Assembly: GCA_021787845.1 (NCBI GenBank)
Contig: JAJYLH010000001.1
Coordinates: 302,736-366,735, forward strand
DNA: 64,000 bases
Source: Myxococcales bacterium
GTDB lineage: Bacteria > Myxococcota > Myxococcia > Myxococcales > JAJYLH01
Reading direction: 5' to 3'
The notes below the pieces were generated by a model. The model searched no databases and had not been told where the DNA came from. It was given only the letters and a program-made list of their open reading frames with translations. Positions 51,602 through 59,921 of the stretch are shown one piece after another; within the stretch, counting starts at the first letter, position 1, and every line of letters begins with the position of its first letter. A program made the position numbers and the translations under genes.

Positions 51602-53251
51602 GTGAATCCGCCGGAGCCCGCGTCGCCGACGCCAGAGCTCCACCCGCGGGACGCCGTCCTGCGGACGATGGCTGAAAGCTATGCGGCAGGGCTCAAGGAG
51701 TACCTGACCGGTTACGGAGAGGGCGCGCTGGAGAGGGCTTACAGCCTCGGTCGCCAGGGCATCTCGCTGGACCTGGGCGTTCTGCGCATGACGCTCATCC
51801 ATCAGGCGGCGCTGGACGAGCTGGCGCGCGGGGCCGAGTCCGCCGACGAGTGCCGCACGCTGTGCGACCGGGCCGCGGAGTTCTTCGCCGAGTGCCTGGC
51901 GCCATTCGAGATCGTCCATCGGGGCTTTCGCGAATCGATCGAGGAGCTCAAGCACCAGACCGAGGAGTTGGCGCAGGCGAACAAGTTGATCGAGCGGATG
52001 AGCCGAGCGCGCTCCGCCTTCCTCGCCGAGGCGAGCCGGCGGCTGGCGGCGACCTTGGACTATCCGGCGACGCTCGAGACGGTCGCCCAGCTTCCGGTAC
52101 CGGAAATGGCGGACTGGTGCGCCGTGCTCCTGGTCGACGACGGCGGCCGGACGCGCGTCGGCGCCATCACGCATGCTCAGGCGGAGCGGAGCCAGGAGGT
52201 GGAAGCGCTCAGAGCTCACCAGGAGTGCTTTCGCCTGGCAGGACCAGGCGTCGGACGGACGCTTCGCACGGGAACCTCCGAGCTGTTGCCCACCGTCACC
52301 CAGACCCTGCTCGACAGCATCACGGCCGACCCGGAGAGCAAGCGTCTCCTGGGAGCGCTGGGGTTTGGTTCCGCGGTGTTGGCGCCGTTGGATGCCCGGG
52401 GGAACCGCCTGGGAGCGCTCCTGCTTGCCGCCGCGACGCCCGGGCGCTTCGGGGACGACGACCTGCTGCTCGGCGAGGAGCTCGCCCGGCGGGCGTCGAT
52501 GGCGCTGGAGAACGCCCGCCTCTACTCCGACGCGCGCCGGGCGATCAAGCTGCGCGACGACTTCCTCTCCATCGCGTCCCACGAGTTGAAGACGCCCCTG
52601 ACGCCGCTCGTGCTCAAGCTCCAGATCGCGGCGCGGCGGCTGAAGAGCGGCACCCCGGTGGACCTGACGGTGCTGGAAGCGGCCATTCGCAACGTCGAGC
52701 GGCTGACCGCGCTCATCAACGACCTCTTGGACGCCACGCGCATCGAGGCCGGCCGGCTGGAGCTCAAGCTGAGGAAGCTCACCCTGGCGCCGCTCGTGCG
52801 GGAGATGGCGACGACGTTCCAGACCGACGCCGGCCGCCCGATCGAGCTGTCGATCGAGGGGGACCCGGTGGTGACCGCCGACCCCGGCCGCATCGAGCAG
52901 GTGTTGACGAACCTCCTGGACAACGCCCTCAAGTACAGCCCGCACGACGGGGCAGTCCGGGTGCGGTTATGGGTAGCGGGAGGGGAAGCGCTCTTCTCGG
53001 TGAGCGACGAGGGCATCGGAATCCCGCCAGCGGAGCGGGAGCGGCTCTTCCAGCGCTTCTTTCGGGCGGAGAACGCCCAGTCGGCGGCGTACGGGCTGGG
53101 CCTGGGCCTCTACATCTGCCGGGACATCGTGGAACGGCACGGGGGCCGCATCTGGGTCGAGAGCAAAGAGGGGGAGGGGAGCACCTTTCTCGTAGCGCTC
53201 CCGCTCAACGGCGGGCCTCCAGGGTCTCTGGAGGGGAAGGGAGTAGCGTGA
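51602..53251 (+). CDS. sensor histidine kinase with RsbU-N-like domain
   Basis: A 549-residue soluble kinase. The first domain (about 16-75) is KEYLTGYGEGALERAYSLGRQ ... LGVLRMTLIHQAAL, which resembles the RsbT-docking N-terminal domain of RsbU. A helical linker, a GAF domain (about 150-306), the H-box SIASHELKTPLTP (His327) and a HATPase core (LLDNALKYSP, SDEGIGIP, GLGLYICRDI) follow. GTG 51602 has GGAAAGG upstream; the frame is open to 51455. Its stop overlaps the RsbR gene start (TGATG). It likely replaces the RsbU phosphatase as the stressosome output (inferred). Confidence 0.85.
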   Translation: MNPPEPASPTPELHPRDAVLRTMAESYAAGLKEYLTGYGEGALERAYSLGRQGISLDLGVLRMTLIHQAALDELARGAESADECRTLCDRAAEFFAECLAPFEIVHRGFRESIEELKHQTEELAQANKLIERMSRARSAFLAEASRRLAATLDYPATLETVAQLPVPEMADWCAVLLVDDGGRTRVGAITHAQAERSQEVEALRAHQECFRLAGPGVGRTLRTGTSELLPTVTQTLLDSITADPESKRLLGALGFGSAVLAPLDARGNRLGALLLAAATPGRFGDDDLLLGEELARRASMALENARLYSDARRAIKLRDDFLSIASHELKTPLTPLVLKLQIAARRLKSGTPVDLTVLEAAIRNVERLTALINDLLDATRIEAGRLELKLRKLTLAPLVREMATTFQTDAGRPIELSIEGDPVVTADPGRIEQVLTNLLDNALKYSPHDGAVRVRLWVAGGEALFSVSDEGIGIPPAERERLFQRFFRAENAQSAAYGLGLGLYICRDIVERHGGRIWVESKEGEGSTFLVALPLNGGPPGSLEGKGVA

Positions 53252-54195
53252 TGGCAGACGTCGCACGGCCGCTGTCGAAGGAAGCGGGCATCACCGAGGA
53301 GGAGTTCGCCCGGCGCAAGGACTACCTGGAAATCGGGCCCGACGACATCGACCGCCTGAAGCGGATGAACGAGTTCGCCCAGGAATACGCGGTTCCGGTG
53401 ATCGACGAGTTCTACCGACACATCATGAGCCACGACGAGTCGGCGGCGTTCTTCCGGGACCCGCGGGTGCTCGAGCGGGTGAAGCGGTTGCAGGTCGAGT
53501 ACTTCAAGCGGCTGACCACCGGCGAGTTCGACGCGGCCTACGCCGAGAACCGGCTGAGAATCGGCGCGGTCCACGAGGCGGTCGACCTGCCGACGAAGCT
53601 CTATCTCGGCAGCTACGCCTTCTACCTGCGCACGGTCGCCGCGAAGATCCGCGAGGCGTATCGCGAGACGCCGGAGCGGGTCCTCGACTCGTTCCTCTCC
53701 CTCTTGAAGGTGGTCTTCCTCGACATCGGCCTCGCGATGGACACCTATCTCGTCCGGCGCGAGCGGACCATCCGCCACCAGGAAGAGGCGCTGCGCGAGC
53801 TGTTCACCCCGGTGCTCCAGGTGCGGCCGGGGCTGCTCATCATGCCGATCATCGGCCCCATCGACTCCCAGCGGGCCCGCCGTTTGACCGAACAGCTCCT
53901 CGCCGGCATCCGCCAGAACCGCGCCCGAGTCGTGGTCATCGACATCACCGGCGTCCCCAGCGTCGACTCGCGGGTCGCGAACCACCTGGTGCAGACGGTC
54001 CAGGCCTGCCGGCTGATGGGCGCGCGGGCGATGCTGACCGGCCTCACCGCCGAGGTCGCGCAGACCCTGGTCAACATCGGGGTCAACCTCGCCAACGTGA
54101 ACACGGTCGGCGACCTCCAGGGCGGCATCGAAGAGGCCGAACGGCTTCTCGGATACCGCGTCACCCGCGAGGACGGCACGCCCCCACGCGGATGA
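53251..54195 (+). CDS. rsbR: RsbR-like globin-sensor STAS protein
   Basis: A 314-residue stressosome scaffold/sensor. Residues about 15-175 form a globin-type sensor (EYAVPVIDEFYRHIMSHDES, then RIGAVHEAVDLP with the candidate proximal His108), suggesting haem and O2 or NO sensing. Residues about 190-305 are a STAS domain with IDITGVPSVDSRVANHLVQTV (phosphoacceptor Ser240 in the VDS position) and LTGLTAEVA. Start ATG 53251 overlaps the kinase stop. It is followed by rsbS and rsbT. Confidence 0.93.
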   Translation: MADVARPLSKEAGITEEEFARRKDYLEIGPDDIDRLKRMNEFAQEYAVPVIDEFYRHIMSHDESAAFFRDPRVLERVKRLQVEYFKRLTTGEFDAAYAENRLRIGAVHEAVDLPTKLYLGSYAFYLRTVAAKIREAYRETPERVLDSFLSLLKVVFLDIGLAMDTYLVRRERTIRHQEEALRELFTPVLQVRPGLLIMPIIGPIDSQRARRLTEQLLAGIRQNRARVVVIDITGVPSVDSRVANHLVQTVQACRLMGARAMLTGLTAEVAQTLVNIGVNLANVNTVGDLQGGIEEAERLLGYRVTREDGTPPRG

Positions 54196-54219
54196 GCGGC
54201 CGGAATTCGGAGGACCTCG

Positions 54220-54603
54220 ATGCGCGTTCCCATCCTCAAGCAAGGCCCGTACCTCATCGCCTCGGTCCAGTCGGCCTTGACCGACCAGGACCTGGTGCAA
54301 CTGCGCGACGAGCTCGCCGACCGGGTGGGCAAGAGCCGGGCCAGGGGGGTCATCGTCGACGTGACCGTGTTGGACGTGATGGATTCGTTCGCCACCCGGA
54401 CCCTGCGGACCATCGCCCACGTCATCCGCCTGCGGGGCGCGGAGACGGTGATCGTCGGCATCCAACCGGGCGTCGCGTTCGCGATGGTGCAGCTCGGCTT
54501 GAGCCTCGAGGGGGTCGAGACCGCTCTCGACCTGGAGGAGGGCATCGCCGTCTTGAACGAAAGGCTGCGCGCGACGTCGGGAGCGGTCCCCGATGGCGGA
54601 TGA
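54220..54603 (+). CDS. rsbS: RsbS-like STAS antagonist
   Basis: A 127-residue single-domain STAS protein. VIVDVTVLDVMDSFATRTL contains Ser56, the target of RsbT kinase in characterised systems. It is short and lacks a sensor, as in RsbS, and would form the stressosome core with RsbR. Its 3' end overlaps rsbT by 11 bases (54593-54603), consistent with translational coupling. Confidence 0.93.
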   Translation: MRVPILKQGPYLIASVQSALTDQDLVQLRDELADRVGKSRARGVIVDVTVLDVMDSFATRTLRTIAHVIRLRGAETVIVGIQPGVAFAMVQLGLSLEGVETALDLEEGIAVLNERLRATSGAVPDGG

Positions 54604-54994
54604 AGCCCAGTACGCGATCCGCTCCGACACCGACGTGGTCTTCGTGCGGCAGGCGGGGCGCAAGCTCGCGCAGGAGCTCGGGTTCGCGGGGAGCGACCTC
54701 ATCCTCATCGCCACGGCCATCTCCGAGCTGGCGCGCAACATCCTGGAGTACGCGAAGCTCGGCGAGGTGCGGCTCTGTCCGGTCGAACGCGACGGCCGCC
54801 AGGGGCTGACCGTCATCGCCGAGGACCACGGCCCCGGCATCCCCGACGTCGCCCTCGCGATGCAGGACGGATACTCTACAAGTAGATCACTGGGGCTGGG
54901 GCTGCCGGGCACCCGGCGCCTGATGGACGAGTTCACCATCGACTCGCGAGTGGGCGAGGGCACCATCGTCACCGTGACCAAGTGGATAACTTAG
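54593..54994 (+). CDS. rsbT: RsbT-like switch kinase
   Basis: A 133-residue GHKL kinase. The N-box ISELARNILEY (Asn49), D78-H-G-P-G-I-P (G1) and SLGLGLPGTRRL (G2) match RsbT, which phosphorylates RsbR/RsbS and then leaves the stressosome to switch on an output protein. It overlaps rsbS and is followed 5 bases later by the RsbX-like phosphatase. Confidence 0.94.
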   Translation: MADEAQYAIRSDTDVVFVRQAGRKLAQELGFAGSDLILIATAISELARNILEYAKLGEVRLCPVERDGRQGLTVIAEDHGPGIPDVALAMQDGYSTSRSLGLGLPGTRRLMDEFTIDSRVGEGTIVTVTKWIT

Positions 54995-54999
54995 GGCCG

Positions 55000-55617
55000 A
55001 TGGACGCGGGCCGGGACAGCGTTCTCGAGTGGGCGACGGCCTTCGCGCCGATGCCGGGCGAGAGCGATACCGGGGACCTGGGGCTGGTGGTGTCGACGGC
55101 GGTGGGCGCGCTGGTCGCGGTGATCGACGGCGCGGGGCACGGGCCGGGCGCGACCCGGGCGGCGCAGGCGGCGGCGAGCGAAATCGTGGACCATCGCGAC
55201 GAGCCGGTCGAGCACCTGTTCGAGCTCTGCCACGAGATCCTGCGGCGCACCCGAGGGGCGGTGATGACGCTCGCCAGCATCGACGCCGAGGCGCAGCGGA
55301 TGAGCTGGGCGGGCGTGGGCGACGTCGACGGGGTGCTGGTGCGGGAGGCGAGCCCCCGCCAGTGGCTGGTCGCCCGGGGCGGGGTCGTCGGCTTTCAGCT
55401 TCCGCCGCTCTACTGCTCGAGCCTCGCTCTCGCGCCCGGCGACGTGCTGATCCTGACCACCGACGGGATCCAGGAAGGCTTCGCCGACCGGCTGGACTGC
55501 CGGGGACCGGCCACGCAGATCGTCGATCAGGTGCTCGCCCGCAGCTTCCGCGGGACCGATGACGCGCTGGTGCTCGCCGCGCGCTATCTCGGGCCCGGGG
55601 GCCGCTCATGCTCCTGA
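55000..55617 (+). CDS. rsbX: RsbX-like SpoIIE/PP2C phosphatase
   Basis: A 205-residue PP2C-like phosphatase. VAVIDGAGHGPGA carries the first metal Asp, SWAGVGDVDGVL and LILTTDGIQEG the later metal-binding blocks. Its short length without a sensor matches RsbX, which dephosphorylates RsbR/RsbS to reset the complex. ATG 55000 is preferred over GTG 54982, which would overlap rsbT. The next gene, rimP, runs the other way and ends 12 bases past this stop. Confidence 0.9.
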   Translation: MDAGRDSVLEWATAFAPMPGESDTGDLGLVVSTAVGALVAVIDGAGHGPGATRAAQAAASEIVDHRDEPVEHLFELCHEILRRTRGAVMTLASIDAEAQRMSWAGVGDVDGVLVREASPRQWLVARGGVVGFQLPPLYCSSLALAPGDVLILTTDGIQEGFADRLDCRGPATQIVDQVLARSFRGTDDALVLAARYLGPGGRSCS

Positions 55618-55629
55618 GCACCTGATGTC

Positions 55630-56205
55630 TCACGTCCGATCAGACCGATCGGTCGGATCCGACTGATCGGTCCGATCGGATGATGGGCTGCGTTTGCGCT
55701 CCAGCTCTCCAGCGGACGCGCCGTCCTTCGGCGACCAGACGAGGTGCGCCTTCGCGATGGCGTCGAGCGGCACCCGAAACACCGTCCCGTCGACGTTGAC
55801 CAGCACCGCTTCGCCCTCGAGCCCCTCGAGAGTGCCGTCGTACACCTTGCGCGCCTCCGCGCCCTCGACCGGCGCGTAGGTCTTCACCCGGGCGCGCCGA
55901 CTCCGGAACCGCTCGAAGTCCGCCTTCTTGCGCAAGGGCCGGTCGAGCCCGGGCGAGCTGACCTCGAGGGTGTAGCGCGACTCGAACGGATCCTCGACGT
56001 CGAGCATCGCGTCGACCGCCTGGGAGACGCTAGCGCAGTCGTCGAGCGTCACCCCTCCTGCCCTGTCGATGTAGAGCCGGAGCACGGTCTTCGGTCCGGC
56101 GCCCACCACCTCCACCTCGACCAGCTCGTAGCCTTCGTGGATCAAGAGCGGTTCCACCAGGCGCGACAGATGCTCGATGAGCGCGCGTCCCTTCAACCGC
56201 GACAT
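55630..56205 (-). CDS. rimP: ribosome maturation factor RimP with repeat-derived tail
   Basis: A 191-residue 30S assembly factor. YELVEVEVVGAGPKTVLRLYID, GVTLDDCASVSQAVDAMLD and YTLEVSSPGLDRPL are the classic blocks; the C-terminal SH3-like domain ends near residue 165. The last about 20 residues (SDRTDQSDPTDRSDR) come from a family 2 repeat. ATG 56205 has AGGAGGC upstream. The usual nusA-infB partners are absent, so rimP is alone here. Confidence 0.93.
   Translation of the reverse strand: MSRLKGRALIEHLSRLVEPLLIHEGYELVEVEVVGAGPKTVLRLYIDRAGGVTLDDCASVSQAVDAMLDVEDPFESRYTLEVSSPGLDRPLRKKADFERFRSRRARVKTYAPVEGAEARKVYDGTLEGLEGEAVLVNVDGTVFRVPLDAIAKAHLVWSPKDGASAGELERKRSPSSDRTDQSDPTDRSDRT
55636..55682. 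repeat. CGATCGGTC-type repeat, family 2, copy 2
   Basis: GATCAGACCGATCGGTCGGA followed by TCCGACTGATCGGTCCGATC: overlapping palindromes of a 9-base unit. It lies inside the 3' end of rimP, between convergent rsbX and rimP. It encodes repeated Ser-Asp-Arg-Thr residues. Confidence 0.8.
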
Positions 56206-56291
56206 GAGGGGGCCTCCTTTCCGACACGGTCTTCTCGCCGCCGGAGCCGACCGCGATTATCATGGCTCCTGGTTCTTCGGAGGCCACGGCG

Positions 56292-56717
56292 ATGGCAGGG
56301 TGGCATGACCGGGCACGTTCGGCGGCGCTCGTGGCGCTGGCGCTGGGGCTCGTGTCCGCTTGCGGTCAGGGTCGGGCGCCGACCGTCGACGTGCTGCCGC
56401 CCCCCGACACCCCGGACACCGGGGGACCCTATCAGGTGACGGCCATCATCCAGGCGCAGAGCGTCATCACCCGCGCCGCGGTGCGATGGTTCGTCGGCGA
56501 CGACCAGGCCGCCGCGCAGCCCCTGCCGATGGTGCACGAAGACGGCACCGATCGCTGGACGGCGGAGATTCCCGGTCAACCAGCGGGCGCGGTCGTGCAG
56601 TTCACGGTCGAGGTCGACGACGACGAAGGCCACGAGGTCATCCGACCGGCAGCGGCCACGGACGGCGGGAACGCTCCTACCTACCGCTTCAACGTGCTCG
56701 GCTCGGCGGGCGGCTGA
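56292..56717 (+). CDS. small lipoprotein
   Basis: A 141-residue lipoprotein (ARSAALVALALGLVSACGQG, lipobox VSAC). The mature chain has a Pro-rich linker (DVLPPPDTPDTGG), then a single beta-sandwich-like domain (QVTAIIQAQSVITRAAVRWFVGDD ... GAVVQFTVEVDDDEGHEV). ATG 56292. It precedes purM by 8 bases, an unexpected partner. Function unknown. Confidence 0.75.
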   Translation: MAGWHDRARSAALVALALGLVSACGQGRAPTVDVLPPPDTPDTGGPYQVTAIIQAQSVITRAAVRWFVGDDQAAAQPLPMVHEDGTDRWTAEIPGQPAGAVVQFTVEVDDDEGHEVIRPAAATDGGNAPTYRFNVLGSAGG

Positions 56718-56725
56718 TTTCCCCG

Positions 56726-57772
56726 ATGACCCTCACCTATCGCGGCGCCGGCGTCGACGCGGACGAAGGCGACCGGCTGGTCGAACGCATCAAGCCCCTC
56801 GCGGCGCGGACGATGCGCCCCGAGGTGCTGGCGGGCATCGGCGGCTTTTCCGCCCTGGTCCGGGTTCCGGTCGAGCGCTACCGTGAACCGGTCCTGGTGA
56901 GCGGGACCGACGGCGTGGGAACCAAGCTCAAGGTCGCGTTCCTCACCGGAGTTCACCACACCGTCGGCATCGACCTGGTCGCGATGTGCGTCAACGACGT
57001 CGCGGTCCTGGGCGCCGAGCCGTTGAGCTTCCTCGACTACTTCGCCACCGGCCGGCTGGAGGTCGGCGTCGCCGAGCGGGTGGTGGCGGGCATCGCCGAG
57101 GGATGCGCCCGGGCGGGCTGCGCCCTCGTCGGGGGAGAGACAGCGGAGCTACCGGGCTTCTACGCTCCCGGAGAGTACGACCTCGCGGGCTTCGCCACCG
57201 GCGTCGTCGAGCGGGGCCGCATCGTCGACGGCTCGAAGGCGCGACCCGGCGACCGGGTGGTCGGGCTCGCCTCGAACGGGCTGCACTCGAACGGGTACAG
57301 CCTGGCGCGCCAGGTGCTACTCGAGACCGCTGCTCTTCCCCTGGACGCGCCGCTCGAAGGGTGCGGCCGGGCCGTCGCCGAGGAGCTGCTCCGGCCGACG
57401 CACCTCTACGCCGAGGTCGCGCTCGCGCTGGTGGCGGCGGTGGACGTCCACGCGATGGCGCACGTCACGGGCGGAGGACTGCCGGGAAACCTGCCGAGAC
57501 CGCTGCCGGAGGGCACCCGGGCGGTTCTGGACGCGACCCGCTGGTCGATGCCGCCGGTCTTTCGAGCGATTCAGAAGCTCGGCCCGGTCGCCTGGGACGA
57601 GATGGCGCGCACCTTCAACCTCGGCCTGGGCTTTTGCGTCGTCGTGGCGCCGTCCGAGGTGCGGCGGGCGATCGAGGTGGCGAGCGTGCACGGCCTCGAA
57701 GCCTGGGAGGTGGGGCGCATCGAGGCGTCGGCCAGTCGAGAAGCGGAAGCGGTGCTGGAGGGCCTATCGTGA
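56726..57772 (+). CDS. purM: phosphoribosylformylglycinamidine cyclo-ligase
   Basis: A 348-residue enzyme of purine synthesis converting FGAM to AIR. YRGAGVDADEG, SGTDGVGTKLK, GIDLVAMCVNDV, GGETAELPG and HVTGGGLPGNLPR are the conserved blocks. ATG 56726. The stop overlaps the purN GTG start by 4 bases, so the two are coupled. Confidence 0.97.
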   Translation: MTLTYRGAGVDADEGDRLVERIKPLAARTMRPEVLAGIGGFSALVRVPVERYREPVLVSGTDGVGTKLKVAFLTGVHHTVGIDLVAMCVNDVAVLGAEPLSFLDYFATGRLEVGVAERVVAGIAEGCARAGCALVGGETAELPGFYAPGEYDLAGFATGVVERGRIVDGSKARPGDRVVGLASNGLHSNGYSLARQVLLETAALPLDAPLEGCGRAVAEELLRPTHLYAEVALALVAAVDVHAMAHVTGGGLPGNLPRPLPEGTRAVLDATRWSMPPVFRAIQKLGPVAWDEMARTFNLGLGFCVVVAPSEVRRAIEVASVHGLEAWEVGRIEASASREAEAVLEGLS

Positions 57773-58383
57773 GCGGGCGGGTCGCGGTGCTGGTCAGCGG
57801 CTCCGGCACCAACCTCCAGGCGTTGATCGACGCGCGGCACCGCCAGGAGCTGTCGGGCGAGCTCGCGCTGGTCCTTTCGAACCGCCCCGGCGCGCGGGCG
57901 CTCGAGCGCGCGAAGGCGGCCGGCATCGAGGCGCTGGCGCTCGATCACCAGGCGTTCGCCGACCGGGAGTCGTTCGATCGCGCGCTCGACCTCGAGCTGC
58001 GCCAGCGGCGGATCGACCTCGTGGTGCTGGCGGGCTTCATGCGGCTTCTGACGCCGTGGTTCGTCGGCGAGTGGTACGGGCGGCTCGTCAACATCCATCC
58101 GTCGCTCTTGCCCGAGTTCCCCGGCGCCCACGCGCTGCGCGACTGCCTCGCCGCGCGTGCTCTCAGGACTGGCGTCACCATCCACTTCGTCGACCCGGGC
58201 TGCGACACCGGGCCGGTCATCGCGCAGGCCGTGCTCGACGTCTCGCCGCTCGACACGGAAGAGACGCTCGCGCTGCGCGTCCACCATCTCGAGCACCAGC
58301 TCTACCCCCGGGTGGTGGAGCTCATCGTCCGGGGCGAGGTGCGCCTCGAAGATGGACGGGTGGTCAAGCCGCCGGAGCGATAA
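57769..58383 (+). CDS. purN: phosphoribosylglycinamide formyltransferase
   Basis: A 204-residue enzyme of the third purine step, using 10-formyl-tetrahydrofolate. VLVSGSGTNLQALID binds the substrate phosphate; NIHPSLLPEFPGAHALRD contains the catalytic Asn/His, and GVTIHFVDPGCDTGPVIAQ the catalytic Asp. GTG 57769 overlaps purM. The next gene starts 3 bases later. Confidence 0.96.
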   Translation: MSGRVAVLVSGSGTNLQALIDARHRQELSGELALVLSNRPGARALERAKAAGIEALALDHQAFADRESFDRALDLELRQRRIDLVVLAGFMRLLTPWFVGEWYGRLVNIHPSLLPEFPGAHALRDCLAARALRTGVTIHFVDPGCDTGPVIAQAVLDVSPLDTEETLALRVHHLEHQLYPRVVELIVRGEVRLEDGRVVKPPER

Positions 58384-58386
58384 GAC

Positions 58387-59649
58387 GTGGCCAAGGTCGT
58401 GATGAGCACCCGCGTCAAGCGGGAGCCGTTGCACGCCGCGCGCCGGCAGCACGCCGACGTCCTGGTGCTGGGCCATTCGCTGGAAGCGGCCATCGCGGCG
58501 ACGCGCCTGGTCAAGGACGGCTGGACCGTGCTCTGGCCCGGCGCGCCGGCGTCCAACGAGCGGCTCGACGCGTCGCCGGTACCGGTCGCGCCCGGCCTTG
58601 CGCCCGCGCTCGCGCGCGTGCCGCACCTCGCGAAGACCCTGGTCGAGCTCGGCGTCGACGTCGAGGCGAAGCGGCTCTGGCGACCGGTAACGGTGCAGCT
58701 TCTCGGGACCGGTCGCCGTGCCGACGTCCCCACCGCGCCGCTCTCCGCGCTGACCGATTCCGCGACGGCGATCGAAGGTCTTTCGGAAGAGCCACTGCGC
58801 TTGGGATATCTGGGCCGGCGCCGCGCGCGCGCCCGTCGCGCGCAGCAGGCGGCCGTGAAAGCGCCGGGCGGCGTCGCGGGCGAGGTCGTGGAAGCGGTGG
58901 ACCGGGTGCTCGGCACCCGCTCCGACGACTGGGGTCCCGCAGTGACCATCGCGTCGGCGCCGCACGACGTCCAGGGGGGGGCGGCAGGGCTCGCGTCCCT
59001 CTTCCACAAACGTTTTTCCGAGCTCGGCGGGTGGTCGCACGGGGGCGGCCTCGAGCAGCCCATCGAGCACCTGAAGGTCGGCTGGCGCCGGGTCGGGTGC
59101 ACGCTCGTCGGCGGCAGCACGCATTCCGCGCGTCTCGTGATCGTCGGGCTCGACGCGGCCGAGGCCGAACAGACGCTGCCGAAGAAGGACCGGGCGCTGG
59201 CGCCTAGAATCGTGCTCGCGGCGGAGCCGCTCTGCCGTTTGTCGTTCGTGGTGCGTACGCGCGGCCTTCCCGCGCCGCTGGGACCGGTCGCCTTCATCGA
59301 CGGAGAAATCCTCGTCGAGCGCCGCCCGCTCGAGGCCGGCCGGGAAGCGGTCGGCGTCTACTTCCGGTCGCCGCCGGGGTCGATGGCGGCGGACGCCGAC
59401 CGGGTCTTGGACCGGGTGCGGGAGGTGCTCCCGTTCTTCGAGCGGCACGTCGCCGCTCGCTCGGGGCCGGCGGTGGTGCCGGGGTACGAGAGGGTTGCCG
59501 CCGACCGGCGGCTCCGCCCCCGATGGAGAGCGCTCCAGGCGAGGCTGCCGATGCTCGACGCGTCGGGCCTGGACGGAGCTTCCCGCCTGGGGGAGGCCGT
59601 CGCCGCCCGGGCGAAAGCGCTCGCCCGCCGGCGCGATCCACTGAAATGA
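58387..59649 (+). CDS. degenerate FAD-dependent-oxidoreductase-like protein
   Basis: A 420-residue protein with a Rossmann-like opening (ADVLVLGHSLEAAIAATRLVKDGWTVLWPG), where the GxGxxG is GHSLEA, so the dinucleotide motif is broken. A middle region (VEAVDRVLGTR ... GGAAGLASLFHKRFSELGG) has the layout of phytoene-desaturase-like proteins, with a substrate-binding half of beta strands. It may bind FAD weakly or not at all. GTG 58387, coupled to purN. It is not clear why it lies in a purine operon; function unknown. Confidence 0.65.
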   Translation: MAKVVMSTRVKREPLHAARRQHADVLVLGHSLEAAIAATRLVKDGWTVLWPGAPASNERLDASPVPVAPGLAPALARVPHLAKTLVELGVDVEAKRLWRPVTVQLLGTGRRADVPTAPLSALTDSATAIEGLSEEPLRLGYLGRRRARARRAQQAAVKAPGGVAGEVVEAVDRVLGTRSDDWGPAVTIASAPHDVQGGAAGLASLFHKRFSELGGWSHGGGLEQPIEHLKVGWRRVGCTLVGGSTHSARLVIVGLDAAEAEQTLPKKDRALAPRIVLAAEPLCRLSFVVRTRGLPAPLGPVAFIDGEILVERRPLEAGREAVGVYFRSPPGSMAADADRVLDRVREVLPFFERHVAARSGPAVVPGYERVAADRRLRPRWRALQARLPMLDASGLDGASRLGEAVAARAKALARRRDPLK

Positions 59650-59683
59650 AAGCCTGGGCCCCGGTCGCCTGAGGCGGACGCTC

Positions 59684-59713
59684 TTGACGAAGCGGCAGCG
59701 GTGCCTCTATAAG
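59684..59713 (+). promoter_or_regulatory. sigma-70-like promoter for tRNA-Phe
   Basis: TTGACG (59684-59689), 18-base spacer, TATAAG (59708-59713). The tRNA starts 18 bases further on, so the transcript would have a short leader. Confidence 0.7.
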
Positions 59714-59731
59714 CCCGGCCGCTTTCCCGAC

Positions 59732-59807
<76 letters not shown>

Positions 59808-59808
59808 C

Positions 59809-59855
59809 AAAGGCCGGATCTCCCTGCGCGATGGGATGTCCGGCCTTTCCTTTGT
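59809..59855 (+). terminator. Rho-independent terminator of tRNA-Phe
   Basis: AAAGGCCGGA (59809-59818) pairs perfectly with TCCGGCCTTT (59839-59848), followed by CCTTTGT. It is two bases after the CCA end. Confidence 0.75.
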
Positions 59856-59921
59856 CGGGTTCATCCGGCGGAGGTCGCTCCCGAGGGCTGAGGCGGTCTC
59901 GTCCAGGGCTTGCGGTGCCGC

